Made by a program: the position numbers and the translations under genes
Notes under the pieces: model-generated
The model's input: only the letters and a program-made list of their open reading frames with translations
The model's database searches: none
Told to the model about the DNA's origin: nothing
Shown here: positions 32,826-42,727 of the stretch, one piece after another
Numbering within the stretch: the stretch's first letter is position 1
Layout: each line of letters starts with the position of its first letter
NCBI RefSeq assembly: GCF_035946055.1
Contig: NZ_CP108364.1
Location: forward strand, 2,852,001 to 2,916,000
Direction: 5' to 3'
DNA: 64,000 bases
Origin: Streptomyces sp. NBC_01341
Lineage (GTDB): Bacteria > Actinomycetota > Actinomycetes > Streptomycetales > Streptomycetaceae

Positions 32826-33356
32826 ATGCCCCCTCAGGACATGACGACTGCTGCGTCTCCTTCCGGGGGCGCGGCCCCCGGACATCCGGGAACGGACCAC
32901 CTTCTCGACGCTCTTCAGCACCAGGTGGCCGTCTTCGCCCGACGTGCCGAGCAGACCCGCCTCGGCGGTGTCGGCCAGGTCCGCAACTCGATGGACCGCG
33001 CTGCCTATCTGCTGCTGAACCGGCTCGACGTGGAAGGCCCCATGGGCGTGAAGGCGCTGGCCGCGGGCATGGGGATCGACTCCTCGACCGTGACCCGCCA
33101 GGTGGCGCCCCTCGTCGACACCGGACTGGTCAAGCGGACCTCGCACCCGGAGGACGGACGCGCCGTCGTGCTGCAGCTGTCGCCGCGCGGCCAGTCGCGG
33201 CTGGAGGAGGTCCGTGCCTCGCGGCGTGAGCTGATGTTCCAGGTGACGGACGGCTGGAGCGAGGAGGAGCGCGACACGTTCTGCGCCCTGCTGACCCGCT
33301 TCAACGGCTCGCTGGCCGCACGGCAGGCCGCGCACCAGCCGGTCCAGGAAGGCTGA
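32826..33356 (+). CDS. MarR-family transcriptional regulator
   Basis: A 176-aa regulator with a winged helix-turn-helix: GPMGVKALAAGMGIDSSTVTRQV (recognition region about 73-95) and the wing KRTSHPEDGRAVVLQLSPRG. A polar 25-residue extension precedes it; ATG 32841 is an alternative start. Dimeric DNA-binding protein that responds to small phenolic or redox ligands in general. Divergent from ilvA with a 157-nt gap, so autoregulation or ilvA control is possible. Confidence 0.9.
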   Translation: MPPQDMTTAASPSGGAAPGHPGTDHLLDALQHQVAVFARRAEQTRLGGVGQVRNSMDRAAYLLLNRLDVEGPMGVKALAAGMGIDSSTVTRQVAPLVDTGLVKRTSHPEDGRAVVLQLSPRGQSRLEEVRASRRELMFQVTDGWSEEERDTFCALLTRFNGSLAARQAAHQPVQEG

Positions 33357-33450
33357 CCGGCTCTCCCACGGGTCCGGCAGCCCGTCGGGCTGTCGGCGCC
33401 GGGCGGATCTACCCTGGAAGGGCCTGCACTCGTACACCGAGGAGGCCGTC

Positions 33451-33642
33451 ATGACACGGAAGATCGCCGACTGCCGCAAGTACCCGAGCGTCTCGGACTG
33501 CTCGCTCACCATCTCCGGTGAGGAGGACGAGGTGGTCCGGGCGGCCACCGAGCACGCAGTGTCCGTACACGAGCACACCGACAGCCCGGACCTGCGTGAA
33601 CAGATCCGGGCGTCGCTCGAGGACGAGAAGGTCGCCGTCTGA
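33451..33642 (+). CDS. DUF1059 small protein
   Basis: A 63-aa protein that matches DUF1059 along its whole length: ADCRKYPSVSDCSLTISGEEDEVV and HAVSVHEH. Two Cys in the first 20 residues and the His pair suggest metal binding, which is my inference. Ribosome site GAGGAGG precedes ATG 33451. It stands alone between a MarR regulator and metB. No function is established for the family. Confidence 0.88.
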   Translation: MTRKIADCRKYPSVSDCSLTISGEEDEVVRAATEHAVSVHEHTDSPDLREQIRASLEDEKVAV

Positions 33643-33656
33643 CCGGCGTGCGCGCC

Positions 33657-33682
33657 GTACGGCCGCCGGAGTGCGGCCGTAC
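33657..33682. terminator. first of two tandem hairpins between convergent genes
   Basis: Perfect 10-bp stem (GTACGGCCGC / GCGGCCGTAC) with a 6-nt loop, 14 nt after the DUF1059 stop. Confidence 0.65.
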
Positions 33683-33693
33683 AGCCGTGTCCC

Positions 33694-33715
33694 GCGGCGG
33701 GAGCCCTCCCGCCGC
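33694..33715. terminator. second tandem hairpin, metB side
   Basis: Perfect arms GCGGCGGGAG / CTCCCGCCGC with a 2-nt centre, 11 nt beyond the metB stop on the minus strand. Confidence 0.6.
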
Positions 33716-33726
33716 AGGACCTCGCG

Positions 33727-34872
33727 TCAGCCCAGCGCCTGCGTCAGGTCGGCCAGCAGGTCGTCGGCGTTCTCGATGCCGACGGACAGGCGGACCAGGT
33801 CGGCCGGCACCTCCAGCGGGGAACCGGCGGCGGACGCGTGCGTCATGCGGCCCGGGTGCTCCAGAAGCGATTCGACACCGCCCAGCGACTCACCGAGCGT
33901 GAAGAGCTTCGCGCGGTTGCAGACCTCGACCGCCGCCTCCTCGCCGCCGGCGACGCGGAACGAGACCATCCCGCCGAACGCCCTCATCTGCTTGGCGGCG
34001 ATCTCGTGCCCCGGGTGCTCGGGCAGCCCCGGGTAGAGGACCTGCGTCACCTTGGGGTGCCTGGTGAGGAGGTCGGCGACCTTGGTGGCGTTCGCGTCGT
34101 GGCGGTCCATGCGGACGGCGAGCGTCTTGATGCCCCGCAGCACCAGCCACGCGTCGAACGGCCCGGCCACGGCGCCCATCGCGTTCTGGTGGTAGGCCAG
34201 TTCCTCGGCCAGTTCCGGGTCGCCGACGACGAGCGCGCCGCCGACGACGTCCGAGTGCCCGCCCATGTACTTCGTGGTGGAGTGCACCACCACGTCGGCA
34301 CCGAGCGCGAGCGGCTGCTGGAGGTAGGGGCTGGCGAAGGTGTTGTCGACGACCAGTCGTGCGCCCGCCTGCCTGGCAACCCCTGCGACGGCCGCGATGT
34401 CCGTGATGCCGAGCAGCGGGTTGGACGGGGTCTCCACCCAGATCGCCTTCGTGCGGGGAGTGATCGCCGCCCGCACCGCGCTCACGTCCGAGGTGTCGGC
34501 CACCGAGAACTCCACGCCCCAGCGCGAGGCGACCTTCGCGAACAGCCGGAAGGTGCCGCCGTAGGCGTCGTTCGGGATGACGACGTGGTCGCCGGGCGTG
34601 AGCAGGGTCCGCAGGAGGCAGTCCTCGGCGGCGAGGCCGGAGGCGAAGGCGAGTCCGCGACGGCCGCCTTCCAGGGCCGCCAGGTTCTCCTCCAGTGCGG
34701 TACGGGTCGGGTTGGCGCTGCGGCTGTACTCGTAGCCGCCGCGCAGGCCCCCGACACCGTCCTGCTTGTAGGTGGACACCTGGTAGATCGGCGGGACCAC
34801 TGCGCCGGTGAGGGGATCCGCCGTGTTGCCGGCGTGGATCGCGAGGGTCTCGAAGCTGTGCTGGTCGCTCAT
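33727..34872 (-). CDS. metB: cystathionine gamma-synthase
   Basis: A 381-aa Cys/Met-metabolism PLP enzyme. The PLP lysine lies in HSTTKYMGGHSD; other marks are YEYSRSANPTR, ASGLAAEDC and ESLGGVESL with the substrate-binding Glu/Ser. The family joins an activated homoserine with cysteine to give cystathionine; some actinobacterial members work as gamma-lyases instead, which sequence alone does not separate. The start at 34872 gives the conserved SFETLAIHAG end. A TACGCT box 8 nt before the ATG suggests a leaderless or very short leader. Confidence 0.9.
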   Translation of the reverse strand: MSDQHSFETLAIHAGNTADPLTGAVVPPIYQVSTYKQDGVGGLRGGYEYSRSANPTRTALEENLAALEGGRRGLAFASGLAAEDCLLRTLLTPGDHVVIPNDAYGGTFRLFAKVASRWGVEFSVADTSDVSAVRAAITPRTKAIWVETPSNPLLGITDIAAVAGVARQAGARLVVDNTFASPYLQQPLALGADVVVHSTTKYMGGHSDVVGGALVVGDPELAEELAYHQNAMGAVAGPFDAWLVLRGIKTLAVRMDRHDANATKVADLLTRHPKVTQVLYPGLPEHPGHEIAAKQMRAFGGMVSFRVAGGEEAAVEVCNRAKLFTLGESLGGVESLLEHPGRMTHASAAGSPLEVPADLVRLSVGIENADDLLADLTQALG

Positions 34873-34880
34873 GGGGCCCG

Positions 34881-34886
34881 AGCGTA
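34881..34886 (-). promoter_or_regulatory. -10 box of metB
   Basis: TACGCT on the minus strand, 8 nt before ATG 34872; no ribosome site is present. Confidence 0.35.
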
Positions 34887-34938
34887 GTTCGTCGGAAGGG
34901 TCGTTACGGGCCACTCGCCGCGCGGATGCCCGTCCGGG

Positions 34939-34944
34939 GACAAT
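34939..34944 (+). promoter_or_regulatory. -10-like box deciding the start of the 367-aa gene
   Basis: GACAAT ends 7 nt before ATG 34952. An in-frame ATG at 34943 would lie inside this box, so 34952 is preferred on the leaderless model. Confidence 0.35.
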
Positions 34945-34951
34945 GGACCGC

Positions 34952-36055
34952 ATGGAGATTCTGTGGTTCCTGCTCGCCCTGTGCCTGCTCGGCGCCGTCG
35001 TCGGTCCGTATGTGCTGCGGCGCCGGGGCGGTATCCGCCAGGTCGCGCCCGGCTCGCCGGACGCCGCCGATCCGGACGACTACGGCTTCGCGCGCCAGGA
35101 GGAGCTGGACCTCCGGATGCCCGGGCCCGACCAGGACCTCCTCGACGTCCTGGACGTGGTGCAGGGGACGGGCGCCTGGCGGGCGGCCTCGCAGCTGCTG
35201 GCGGGCACGCCCGAGGAGAGCGAGATCCGCTGGCAGCGGGTGCAGGCCTTCGCCGGCGCGGCGTCGCTGGAGCTGGCCCGGCAGCCCGGCACGGGCGGGG
35301 CGTGGCTGCGCGCGTGGCGGGCCGGGGCCCCGAAGGACGCGGGCGGCGCGGCAGTGCACGCGGAGTTCCTGGTGCAGCAGGCATGGCGCACCGGCACCGT
35401 GGGCACCGACGACTTCCGGATCATCCTGGAGGAGGCCCGCACGGTCTGCGGCGAGGCCGCCCTGCTGGCACCGGGCGACCCCGTCCCGTACATCGTGGAG
35501 CTGGCCGTGGCCCGTGGACTGGGTTACTCCCACGAGCAGTTCGACCAGGTCTGGGCGAAGATCATCGACCGTGCGCCGGCGCACATGGGCGCGCACATCG
35601 CGGCCCTGCACTTCTGGTGCGAGAAGTGGCACGGCTCCCGCGAGGAGGCCGACCGCTTCGCCACGGCGGCAGCCGCCCGTGCCCCGCAGGGCTCGCTGCT
35701 CGCCGCGCTTCCGCTGTTCGCGCTGTACGAGCACCTGCCCGAGGTCAACCTCGTGCGGGGCTTCTACGAGAGCGCCGTCGTGACGAAGGCGGTCGGGGGC
35801 GCGATGTTCGCGGTGCACGCGGCACGGGCCGACGATCCCGTGCTCGCCCACGTCCGGCATCTGCTCGTCCTGTTCCTCGTCCGCATGGAGCGCTGGTCGG
35901 AGGCGGTGCACCAGCTCGTCCACATCGACGGCCACGTGGGCGCGCTGCCCTGGACCGAGAACCCCGACCCGGCCGCCGAGTACACGGTGTACCGGGCCCT
36001 GGCCGTCGCGGGCTACGAGGCCAACGGCGGCAGCCCCGCGACCCTGCCGCACTGA
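34952..36055 (+). CDS. membrane-anchored hypothetical protein with helical repeats
   Basis: A 367-aa protein. Residues 2-20 form one transmembrane helix (EILWFLLALCLLGAVVGPYV); the rest is cytoplasmic and helical with TPR-like character (for example WLRAWRAGAPKD, FLVQQAWRTGT, VDELAVARGLGYS-like and ALHFWCEKWHG segments). The long domain resembles DUF4034, but I am not sure. It is followed 39 nt later by a 50-aa membrane protein gene, probably in one operon. Function unknown. Confidence 0.75.
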   Translation: MEILWFLLALCLLGAVVGPYVLRRRGGIRQVAPGSPDAADPDDYGFARQEELDLRMPGPDQDLLDVLDVVQGTGAWRAASQLLAGTPEESEIRWQRVQAFAGAASLELARQPGTGGAWLRAWRAGAPKDAGGAAVHAEFLVQQAWRTGTVGTDDFRIILEEARTVCGEAALLAPGDPVPYIVELAVARGLGYSHEQFDQVWAKIIDRAPAHMGAHIAALHFWCEKWHGSREEADRFATAAAARAPQGSLLAALPLFALYEHLPEVNLVRGFYESAVVTKAVGGAMFAVHAARADDPVLAHVRHLLVLFLVRMERWSEAVHQLVHIDGHVGALPWTENPDPAAEYTVYRALAVAGYEANGGSPATLPH

Positions 36056-36094
36056 CCCCCGCACACTCCCCCTCCGGATTGGACCGGCACACCC

Positions 36095-36247
36095 ATGGCA
36101 CGACTGATCCCACTCGTCCTGATAGCCCTCGCCGTCTGGTTCTGGCTGCGGGCACGGAAGAAGACCGCCACGTACATGGCCTCCTACGAGGCACCGTCCC
36201 GCGGGACGGACGGGGGCGGCGAGCGCCGCGAACCCCCGGCCGCCTGA
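36095..36247 (+). CDS. small single-pass membrane protein (50 aa)
   Basis: A 50-codon gene from ATG 36095 to TGA 36247: N-terminal helix ARLIPLVLIALAVWFWLRAR, then a charged tail (KKTATYMASYEAP ... RREPPAA). It has GC-rich third positions and directly follows the 367-aa gene, with a 19-bp terminator 18 nt after it, which supports a real gene. Unknown function; perhaps a partner of the upstream membrane protein. Confidence 0.65.
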   Translation: MARLIPLVLIALAVWFWLRARKKTATYMASYEAPSRGTDGGGERREPPAA

Positions 36248-36265
36248 CGGCCGGCCGGTCACGCG

Positions 36266-36310
36266 ACGCGCCCCGTCCCCGGCACCGTGGCTGCCGGGGA
36301 CGGGGCGCGT
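36266..36310. terminator. very strong bidirectional terminator
   Basis: Perfect 19-bp stem (ACGCGCCCCGTCCCCGGCA and its complement) with a 7-nt loop, between the 50-aa gene and the convergent lipase gene. Confidence 0.88.
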
Positions 36311-36315
36311 CCGGG

Positions 36316-37065
36316 TCAGGAGGCGACGAAGCGCGCGATCTGCCCCAGCACGAGGGTGTCCGCGAGGTACCCGATGTGGGTCTGGCAGACCACGTTGTTG
36401 TTCGTCGCACCGCTCAGCCGGGTGCTGGTGTACGGGAGGATGATGCCGTCGCACGCCGAGTACCAGGTGGCGTACCTCGTGTCGCCGGGGGTCTCGTCGC
36501 CCGCGCTGATCTGGGAGATGAACGAGGAGCCCGGGTACATCTGCTGACAGGTCGTGTAGATCAGGCAGGCACCGGCGAAGGTGGTCCCGTGGTTCGCGCC
36601 CGCGATCGAGGCCAGGTGGCTGACGCTGGTGTTCCCGCCCAGCACCTTCAGGTAGTACTGGCTGACGAGGCCGCCCATCGAGTGGTTGACGATGGCGACC
36701 TTGCTCGCACCGGTCCGGGACTTCACGTTGTTGACGAACGAGGCCAGACCCTGGGCGTTGGTGATGTTGTTGCCGTAGGAGTTGTACTCGTACGCGAACA
36801 GCCTGGAGCCCGACCAGCCGTTGAGCTGGAAGACGCTCATGGCCGTGACCCAGTTCGACGCACTGCCCGTGTAGCCGTGGACGAAGACGACGGGTGTGCT
36901 CGTCGACAGCGGCTGGACCGCGGCGTCCGCGGCCCGCGGCGCCGAGGTGGCGGCGGTCGCCCGGGGCTGGGCCGCGCCGGCCGAGGGCGCGGAGGAGAAC
37001 AGGGTGAACGCGACCGTGACGGCCGCGAGGGCGCCGAGAAGCCGGCGGGGTGTACGACGACGCAT
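36316..37065 (-). CDS. secreted lipase/esterase (alpha/beta hydrolase)
   Basis: A 249-aa exported enzyme. Signal peptide: MRRRTPRRLL then GALAAVTVAFTLFSS, cleavage near residue 31-32. The hydrolase has the oxyanion FVHGYTGS motif (60-67) and the nucleophile elbow NHSMGG (S129; the usual first Gly is Asn). Four Cys may form disulfides (ACLIYTTCQQ, ACDG, VCQTH). It resembles Streptomyces class I.4-like small triacylglycerol lipases and would cut lipids outside the cell. Monocistronic. Confidence 0.9.
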   Translation of the reverse strand: MRRRTPRRLLGALAAVTVAFTLFSSAPSAGAAQPRATAATSAPRAADAAVQPLSTSTPVVFVHGYTGSASNWVTAMSVFQLNGWSGSRLFAYEYNSYGNNITNAQGLASFVNNVKSRTGASKVAIVNHSMGGLVSQYYLKVLGGNTSVSHLASIAGANHGTTFAGACLIYTTCQQMYPGSSFISQISAGDETPGDTRYATWYSACDGIILPYTSTRLSGATNNNVVCQTHIGYLADTLVLGQIARFVAS

Positions 37066-37313
37066 GGAGCACTCCTGACGGGATGCGGAGCTGCGGGTGC
37101 CTGACCCGACCAGCGTCGGGTCGCCGGGTGCGGGTGCCATCGGCGAATTCACCGGCGTTCGCGGGCCGTCCGGGTCCGCCGGACACCCGGCGCGCCGCCT
37201 TGAGGCCCCCCGGTGCGGCGCCCGGCGGGGGCGCGAGCCCAGCATGATCCGGACGGGAGGCTCTAGTCTGTTCCCCCCGCCCGGCTGAGGGCGGGGAGAA
37301 CCAGGGGTGGGAC

Positions 37314-38099
37314 ATGCGCAGAGGAATCGCCGCTCTCGCGGTGGCGGGTGCCGTGGGCACCGCGGTCGTCGCGGCGCCGGCCGCACACGCGGAGGGACGG
37401 GGCGACATCAGGGTCGTCAAGACCGTCGTGAACGCGGGGGGCAGTGTGATCGTGGGCGTCAAGAACGTGAAACGGTTCCCGGTCGTCATGACGATCAAGG
37501 ACAACTCAGGGGTGAAGGGCGTGGCGGACGTGTCCGCCTACAACGCGACGAACGGCCACGGGCCGGTGTCGTACCTGGGCACCTCGTGCAGGAAGAGCAG
37601 CTCGACCACGTCCGTGTGCACGGCGACGATGGAGTTCGACCCGTCGTGGATCGACTCGTACGGCAGCGGCAACGAGGGCTGGGACGCCAACTCGGTGGCC
37701 GGGACCTGGCAGGTCAACGCCACGGTGCGGGCCAACGACAAGGACTACTGGATCTCCGACCGCATCGCCACGTTCCGGATGAAGCGGGCCGCGACGCTGA
37801 CGACGGACGCGGCGCCCGAGCCGGTGAGGAAGGGCGGCACGCTCACCGTCACGGGCAAGCTGTCCCGCGCGAACTGGACGGATCTGAAGTACCACGCCTT
37901 CACCAAGCAGGTGGTGAAGCTGCAGTACAGGAAGCCCGGCGGCTCGTACCACACGGTCCGGACGGCGACCACGGACAGCAAGGGCCACCTGCGGGCGACC
38001 GTGAAGGCCTCCGCGCCGGGCAGCTGGCGCTGGGCGTTCCTCGGCACGGAGACGACCATGAAGGTCGTCTCCGCCGGTGACGCGGTCGCGGTGAAGTAG
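37314..38099 (+). CDS. secreted beta-rich hypothetical protein
   Basis: A 261-aa exported protein. Signal peptide with AHA cleavage after residue 26. The mature part shows two beta-sandwich-like halves: about 30-150 (with one Cys pair, TSCRKSS ... SVCTA) and about 160-261, where GGTLTVTGKLSRANW and KQVVKLQYRKPGGSYHTVRTATTDSKGHLRA-type strands resemble Ig-like repeats of secreted actinobacterial proteins. No catalytic motif. GGGGTGGG serves as ribosome site. Divergent from the lipase gene; the 248-nt gap holds both promoters. Confidence 0.75.
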   Translation: MRRGIAALAVAGAVGTAVVAAPAAHAEGRGDIRVVKTVVNAGGSVIVGVKNVKRFPVVMTIKDNSGVKGVADVSAYNATNGHGPVSYLGTSCRKSSSTTSVCTATMEFDPSWIDSYGSGNEGWDANSVAGTWQVNATVRANDKDYWISDRIATFRMKRAATLTTDAAPEPVRKGGTLTVTGKLSRANWTDLKYHAFTKQVVKLQYRKPGGSYHTVRTATTDSKGHLRATVKASAPGSWRWAFLGTETTMKVVSAGDAVAVK

Positions 38100-38107
38100 C
38101 GACGGCG

Positions 38108-38132
38108 CGGCGGGCCGGACTCCGGCCCGCCG
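38108..38132. terminator. hairpin terminator
   Basis: CGGCGGGCCGGA / TCCGGCCCGCCG, a near-continuous 12-bp palindrome 8 nt after the stop of the secreted protein; convergent with the XRE gene. Confidence 0.5.
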
Positions 38133-38205
38133 GAAGGCACCTCCCGGCGCCGCCCCGCCCCGCCCTGCGCCCGCTTTTCCCGGTCGCAGGCCACCCGACA
38201 GGCTC

Positions 38206-38568
38206 TCAGGCGGCCAGCAGCACCGCGCCCCTGGGCATCCGGGCCGTGGTCGTACGGGAGGGCGCGCTGCGCCGGGCGATCTCGTCCTGGGCCAGCGACA
38301 GCACGTCGCCCAGCCCCAGCCCGAGCGAACGGGCCGCCGCCGCGAGCACCTCGGACGACGCCTCCTTGCGCCCGCGCTCGACCTCGGAGAGATAGGGCAC
38401 GGAGATCCGCGCGGCCTCGGCGACGTCCTTGAGCGTCCGCCTCTGGCCGACGCGTTCGCGGCGCAGGACATCGCCCACGACGTCGCGCCACAGGGGCTCC
38501 CGGGCCGGCGTCGCGGGGACGGGGCGCAGGGGGATGACACGGGCGGAGTTCGGCGCGTGGCTGCTCAT
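38206..38568 (-). CDS. XRE-family helix-turn-helix regulator (ClgR-like)
   Basis: A 120-aa DNA-binding protein. The HTH_3 domain runs about 28-90: LRRERVGQRRTLKDVAEAAR, ISVPYLSEVERGRKEASSEV, LGLGLGDVLSLAQDE. The SVPYLSEVERGRKEASSE core is close to that of ClgR, the Clp-protease gene activator, but this protein lacks the ClgR N-terminal start and typical C-terminal AA degradation context is weak (it does end in LLAA). TACGCT lies 6 nt before the ATG, so the mRNA is probably leaderless. Confidence 0.85.
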   Translation of the reverse strand: MSSHAPNSARVIPLRPVPATPAREPLWRDVVGDVLRRERVGQRRTLKDVAEAARISVPYLSEVERGRKEASSEVLAAAARSLGLGLGDVLSLAQDEIARRSAPSRTTTARMPRGAVLLAA

Positions 38569-38574
38569 CGTCCG

Positions 38575-38580
38575 AGCGTA
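38575..38580 (-). promoter_or_regulatory. -10 box of the XRE regulator gene
   Basis: TACGCT on the minus strand, 6 nt before ATG 38568, no ribosome site. Confidence 0.4.
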
Positions 38581-38589
38581 GGAGCCGCA

Positions 38590-38627
38590 CGCCCGGCGCG
38601 GGAGAGGAAACGCCTCCGCGCCGGGCG
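38590..38627. terminator. hairpin between gdhA and the XRE gene
   Basis: CGCCCGGCGCGG and CCGCGCCGGGCG form a 12-bp stem with a 14-nt loop. It lies 101 nt past gdhA and would overlap the -35 region of the XRE promoter. A smaller dyad (CCGGCC / GGCCGG, 38690-38705) is closer to gdhA. Confidence 0.5.
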
Positions 38628-38727
38628 GATCTGCTGTCGGCAGAACGGCGGTTGCGGGGCCCGACGGCCGGCCCCCGCGGAACCGGGACCCGGCCCTCGG
38701 GCCGGCACGCCCGCGTACGGGGCGGGG

Positions 38728-40365
<1,638 letters not shown>

Positions 40366-41049
40366 TCAGGCGGCGGAGTTCTCCGTCACCGTCACCCTGC
40401 CCTTGCGGATGGTCGCCACCCGGGGCGCCTTGCGTGCGAGGGAGCTGTCGTGAGTGACCATCACGAAGGTCAGCCCGTGCTCCTTCCACAACCCGTCGAG
40501 CAGTTCCATGATCTCGTCGCGCATGGACTCGTCGAGGTTTCCGGTGGGTTCGTCGGCGAGCAGCACCTTGGGGCGCTTGACGAGCGCGCGGGCGATGGCG
40601 ACGCGCTGCTGCTGTCCGCCGGACATCTCACCCGGCAGGTGGGTGGGCCGGTCGCCCAGGCCCACCGACTCCAGTGCCTCGGCGGCGCGTTCGCGGCGGG
40701 CCTTCGCGCCGAGGCCGAGGGGCACGAGCGCGGTCTCGACGTTCTCCTGCGCGGTGAGGGTGGGAATCAGGTTGAAGCTCTGGAAGACGAAGCCGATGGA
40801 CTCGGCGCGGACCTTGGTGAGCCGGGACTCGGGGAGTCCGGCCAGGTCGACGCCGTCGAGTTCGATGCTGCCGGCGGTGGGCCGGTCGAGTCCGCCGAGC
40901 ATCTGGAGGAGTGTGGACTTGCCCCCTCCGGTCGGCCCCTGGATGACGAGCCGTCCGCCGTCCTCGATGGTCAGGTCGACGCCGGCGAGCGCGTCGACGG
41001 GGTTCTTGCCGCGCATGTAGCGCTTGGTGACGCCCTTGAGCTGGTACAC
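40366..41049 (-). CDS. ABC transporter ATPase (MacB/LolD type)
   Basis: A 227-aa ATPase. Walker A GPTGGGKST near residue 36 (the usual SGSGKST is changed but complete), Q-loop FQSFNLIP, signature MSGGQQQRVAIARAL, Walker B VLLADEPTGNLD and H-switch MVTHD. This subgroup works with FtsX-like permeases to transmit mechanical force rather than to move a substrate through a channel. Its permease gene lies 41 nt upstream in the same operon. Confidence 0.93.
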   Translation of the reverse strand: MYQLKGVTKRYMRGKNPVDALAGVDLTIEDGGRLVIQGPTGGGKSTLLQMLGGLDRPTAGSIELDGVDLAGLPESRLTKVRAESIGFVFQSFNLIPTLTAQENVETALVPLGLGAKARRERAAEALESVGLGDRPTHLPGEMSGGQQQRVAIARALVKRPKVLLADEPTGNLDESMRDEIMELLDGLWKEHGLTFVMVTHDSSLARKAPRVATIRKGRVTVTENSAA

Positions 41050-41090
41050 GTGTGGACTCCTGCGTTACGTACGAGAGGGGAGGGGCGGTA

Positions 41091-42578
41091 CTACGCGACG
41101 CGTCGCAGCGCGTCGGCCGGGCGCAGCCGCGAGGCCCGCCATCCGCCGAACGCTCCGGCTGTCAGTCCGCCCGCCACGGCCAGGGCGACGGCGACGAGGA
41201 TCGTGGTGAGCGAGACCGGGGCGGTCAGCGCGATGTCGAGGGTCTTGGCGGCCGCCTGGCGGCCGGGGCCGCCGCCCATGGGGCCGCCTCCGCCCATGGG
41301 GCCGCCTCCGCCCATGGGGCCGCCTCCGCCCATTCCGCCGCCCGAGGAGCCGAGCCGGGCCGTCAGCGTGGGGCTGACGGCGGTCACGGCGTAGGCGCCG
41401 GCGAGGCCGGCCGCGATGCCGAGGACACCGCCCATCAGACCGTTGACGAGGGCTTCGCCGATGACCTGGCGCGTGACGCGTCCGCTCTTCCAGCCGAGGG
41501 CCTTGAGGGTGCCGAACTCCCGCACGCGGCGGCTGACGGCGGAGGAGGTCAGCAGTCCCGCGACGAGGAACGCTGCGGCCAGGACGGCGATCGAGAGCCA
41601 CTTGCCGACGCTGGATGCCAGGTCGGAGGCGGTGGACAGGGAGCCTGACACCGTGTCGGCGAGGTCGGCGGAGGTGGTGACCGTCGTGCCCGGGATGTTC
41701 TTCTGGATGGCGGCCTTGACGGTGTCGATCTGCTGGGAGTCGGCGGCCTGGACGTAGACCGTCGTGACCTTGTCCTTGGAGTCGGCGACGGTCTGCGCCT
41801 GCTTCAGCGGGATGTAGACGTTGGCGGCCGCGTCCCCGCTGTCCGCCGTGGAGACGCCCACGATCGTGTATTCGGTGCCGGAGACGGTGACGGTCCTGTC
41901 GACCGCGAGCGACTTCTCCTTGGCGTAGGCGGAGTCGACGACCGCGACCTTCGCGTCGGTCTCGGAGGCCTTGAAGGTCCGGCCCTTGGTGATCCTGGAG
42001 GAGGTCAGCGGGCCGAGGCCCTGCTGGGTGACGTCGGTGCCGTACACGGTGAAGGAGTTGACGTCGAAGGAGGCCCCGCCGCCCCGGACCTCGCCCCGGG
42101 GCCCGCCGTTCTGGCCGCCGCCGGGTCCGCCCTGTCCCGTGGCGCCCTCCTCCTGCTTGAACTCGCCGCGCTTGAACTGGCCGTCGACCTTCACGACGGT
42201 CAGGCTCAGCCCGCCGACGGCGTCCGCGACACCGGCCTGGCCGCCCACCCTGTCGACGGTGCTCGCGGCGAGTGTCTGGAAGCCCTGGACCAGGACCCGG
42301 TCCGTGCTCTGGGTGGCGTCCTCGTCGTCCTTGGCGTCGAACTCGAACCGGGGCCGCTCGGTACCGCCGGCGCCCGGTGCGGCGGCGGCCTTGGTCACCG
42401 TCATGTCCGTGCCCAGGCCGTACAGCGATTGGAGGACCTTGTCCTGGGCCTTGCTCATGCCCGAGGAGACGGAGCTGACGACGATGACCAGCGCGATGCC
42501 GAGGGCGAGCCCCGAGGCGACGACGAGCGCCGCCTTTCTGCGGCGGCGCAGCTCGCGCCGGAGGTAGGTGAAGAACAT
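41091..42578 (-). CDS. FtsX/MacB-like ABC permease with Gly/Met-rich insert
   Basis: A 495-aa permease: N-terminal helix (about 17-38), a large extracellular MacB-type domain (about 40-310) and C-terminal FtsX helices (LASSVGKWLSIAVLAAAFLVAGLL; QVIGEALVNGLMGGVLGIAAGLAG; and a last one). The second FtsX loop carries a repetitive PMGGGG segment encoded by an 18-bp tandem repeat (41275-41340). A second Gly-rich stretch (GQGGPGGGQNGGPRGE) lies in the outer domain. Works with the ATPase at 40366; cargo unknown (peptide or envelope signal). Confidence 0.9.
   Translation of the reverse strand: MFFTYLRRELRRRRKAALVVASGLALGIALVIVVSSVSSGMSKAQDKVLQSLYGLGTDMTVTKAAAAPGAGGTERPRFEFDAKDDEDATQSTDRVLVQGFQTLAASTVDRVGGQAGVADAVGGLSLTVVKVDGQFKRGEFKQEEGATGQGGPGGGQNGGPRGEVRGGGASFDVNSFTVYGTDVTQQGLGPLTSSRITKGRTFKASETDAKVAVVDSAYAKEKSLAVDRTVTVSGTEYTIVGVSTADSGDAAANVYIPLKQAQTVADSKDKVTTVYVQAADSQQIDTVKAAIQKNIPGTTVTTSADLADTVSGSLSTASDLASSVGKWLSIAVLAAAFLVAGLLTSSAVSRRVREFGTLKALGWKSGRVTRQVIGEALVNGLMGGVLGIAAGLAGAYAVTAVSPTLTARLGSSGGGMGGGGPMGGGGPMGGGGPMGGGPGRQAAAKTLDIALTAPVSLTTILVAVALAVAGGLTAGAFGGWRASRLRPADALRRVA
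41275..41340. repeat. 18-bp tandem repeat inside the permease gene
   Basis: Three perfect copies of CCCATGGGGCCGCCTCCG followed by a partial copy. Being a multiple of 3, it keeps the frame and encodes repeated GGGGPM. Likely to vary in copy number by slippage. Confidence 0.95.
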
Positions 42579-42601
42579 GGCGCGAAGGTATGGACCGGGT
42601 G

Positions 42602-42642
42602 TGATGAGGAGTTAAGTCTGCGATGAGAGCGGGATGAGAACA
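42602..42642 (-). promoter_or_regulatory. GATGAG direct repeats before the ABC permease
   Basis: CGATGAGAGCG (42621-42631) and GGATGAGAACA (42632-42642) are adjacent 11-mers with 8 of 11 matches; a third GATGAG begins at 42603. Adjacent 11-bp direct repeats are the usual layout for OmpR/PhoB-type response regulators. They lie 24-64 nt before the start at 42578. No two-component genes are adjacent. Confidence 0.4.
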
Positions 42643-42660
42643 CGGGCGGCGCGCGTACGC

Positions 42661-42703
42661 CGAAGGCGGCGGCACCCGGATCGTCCGGGTGCCGCCGCCT
42701 TCG
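42661..42703. terminator. very strong terminator after the L,D-transpeptidase gene
   Basis: Perfect 19-bp stem (CGAAGGCGGCGGCACCCGG and its complement) with loop ATCGT, 25 nt after the stop at 42728 on the minus strand. Confidence 0.88.
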
Positions 42704-42727
42704 TACGGGGAGGGGGCGCGCTCTGGA

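Noticed and set aside
41275..41340. CRISPR-like short repeats
   Set aside because: Contiguous 18-bp units without spacers inside a coding frame; a tandem repeat, not a CRISPR array.
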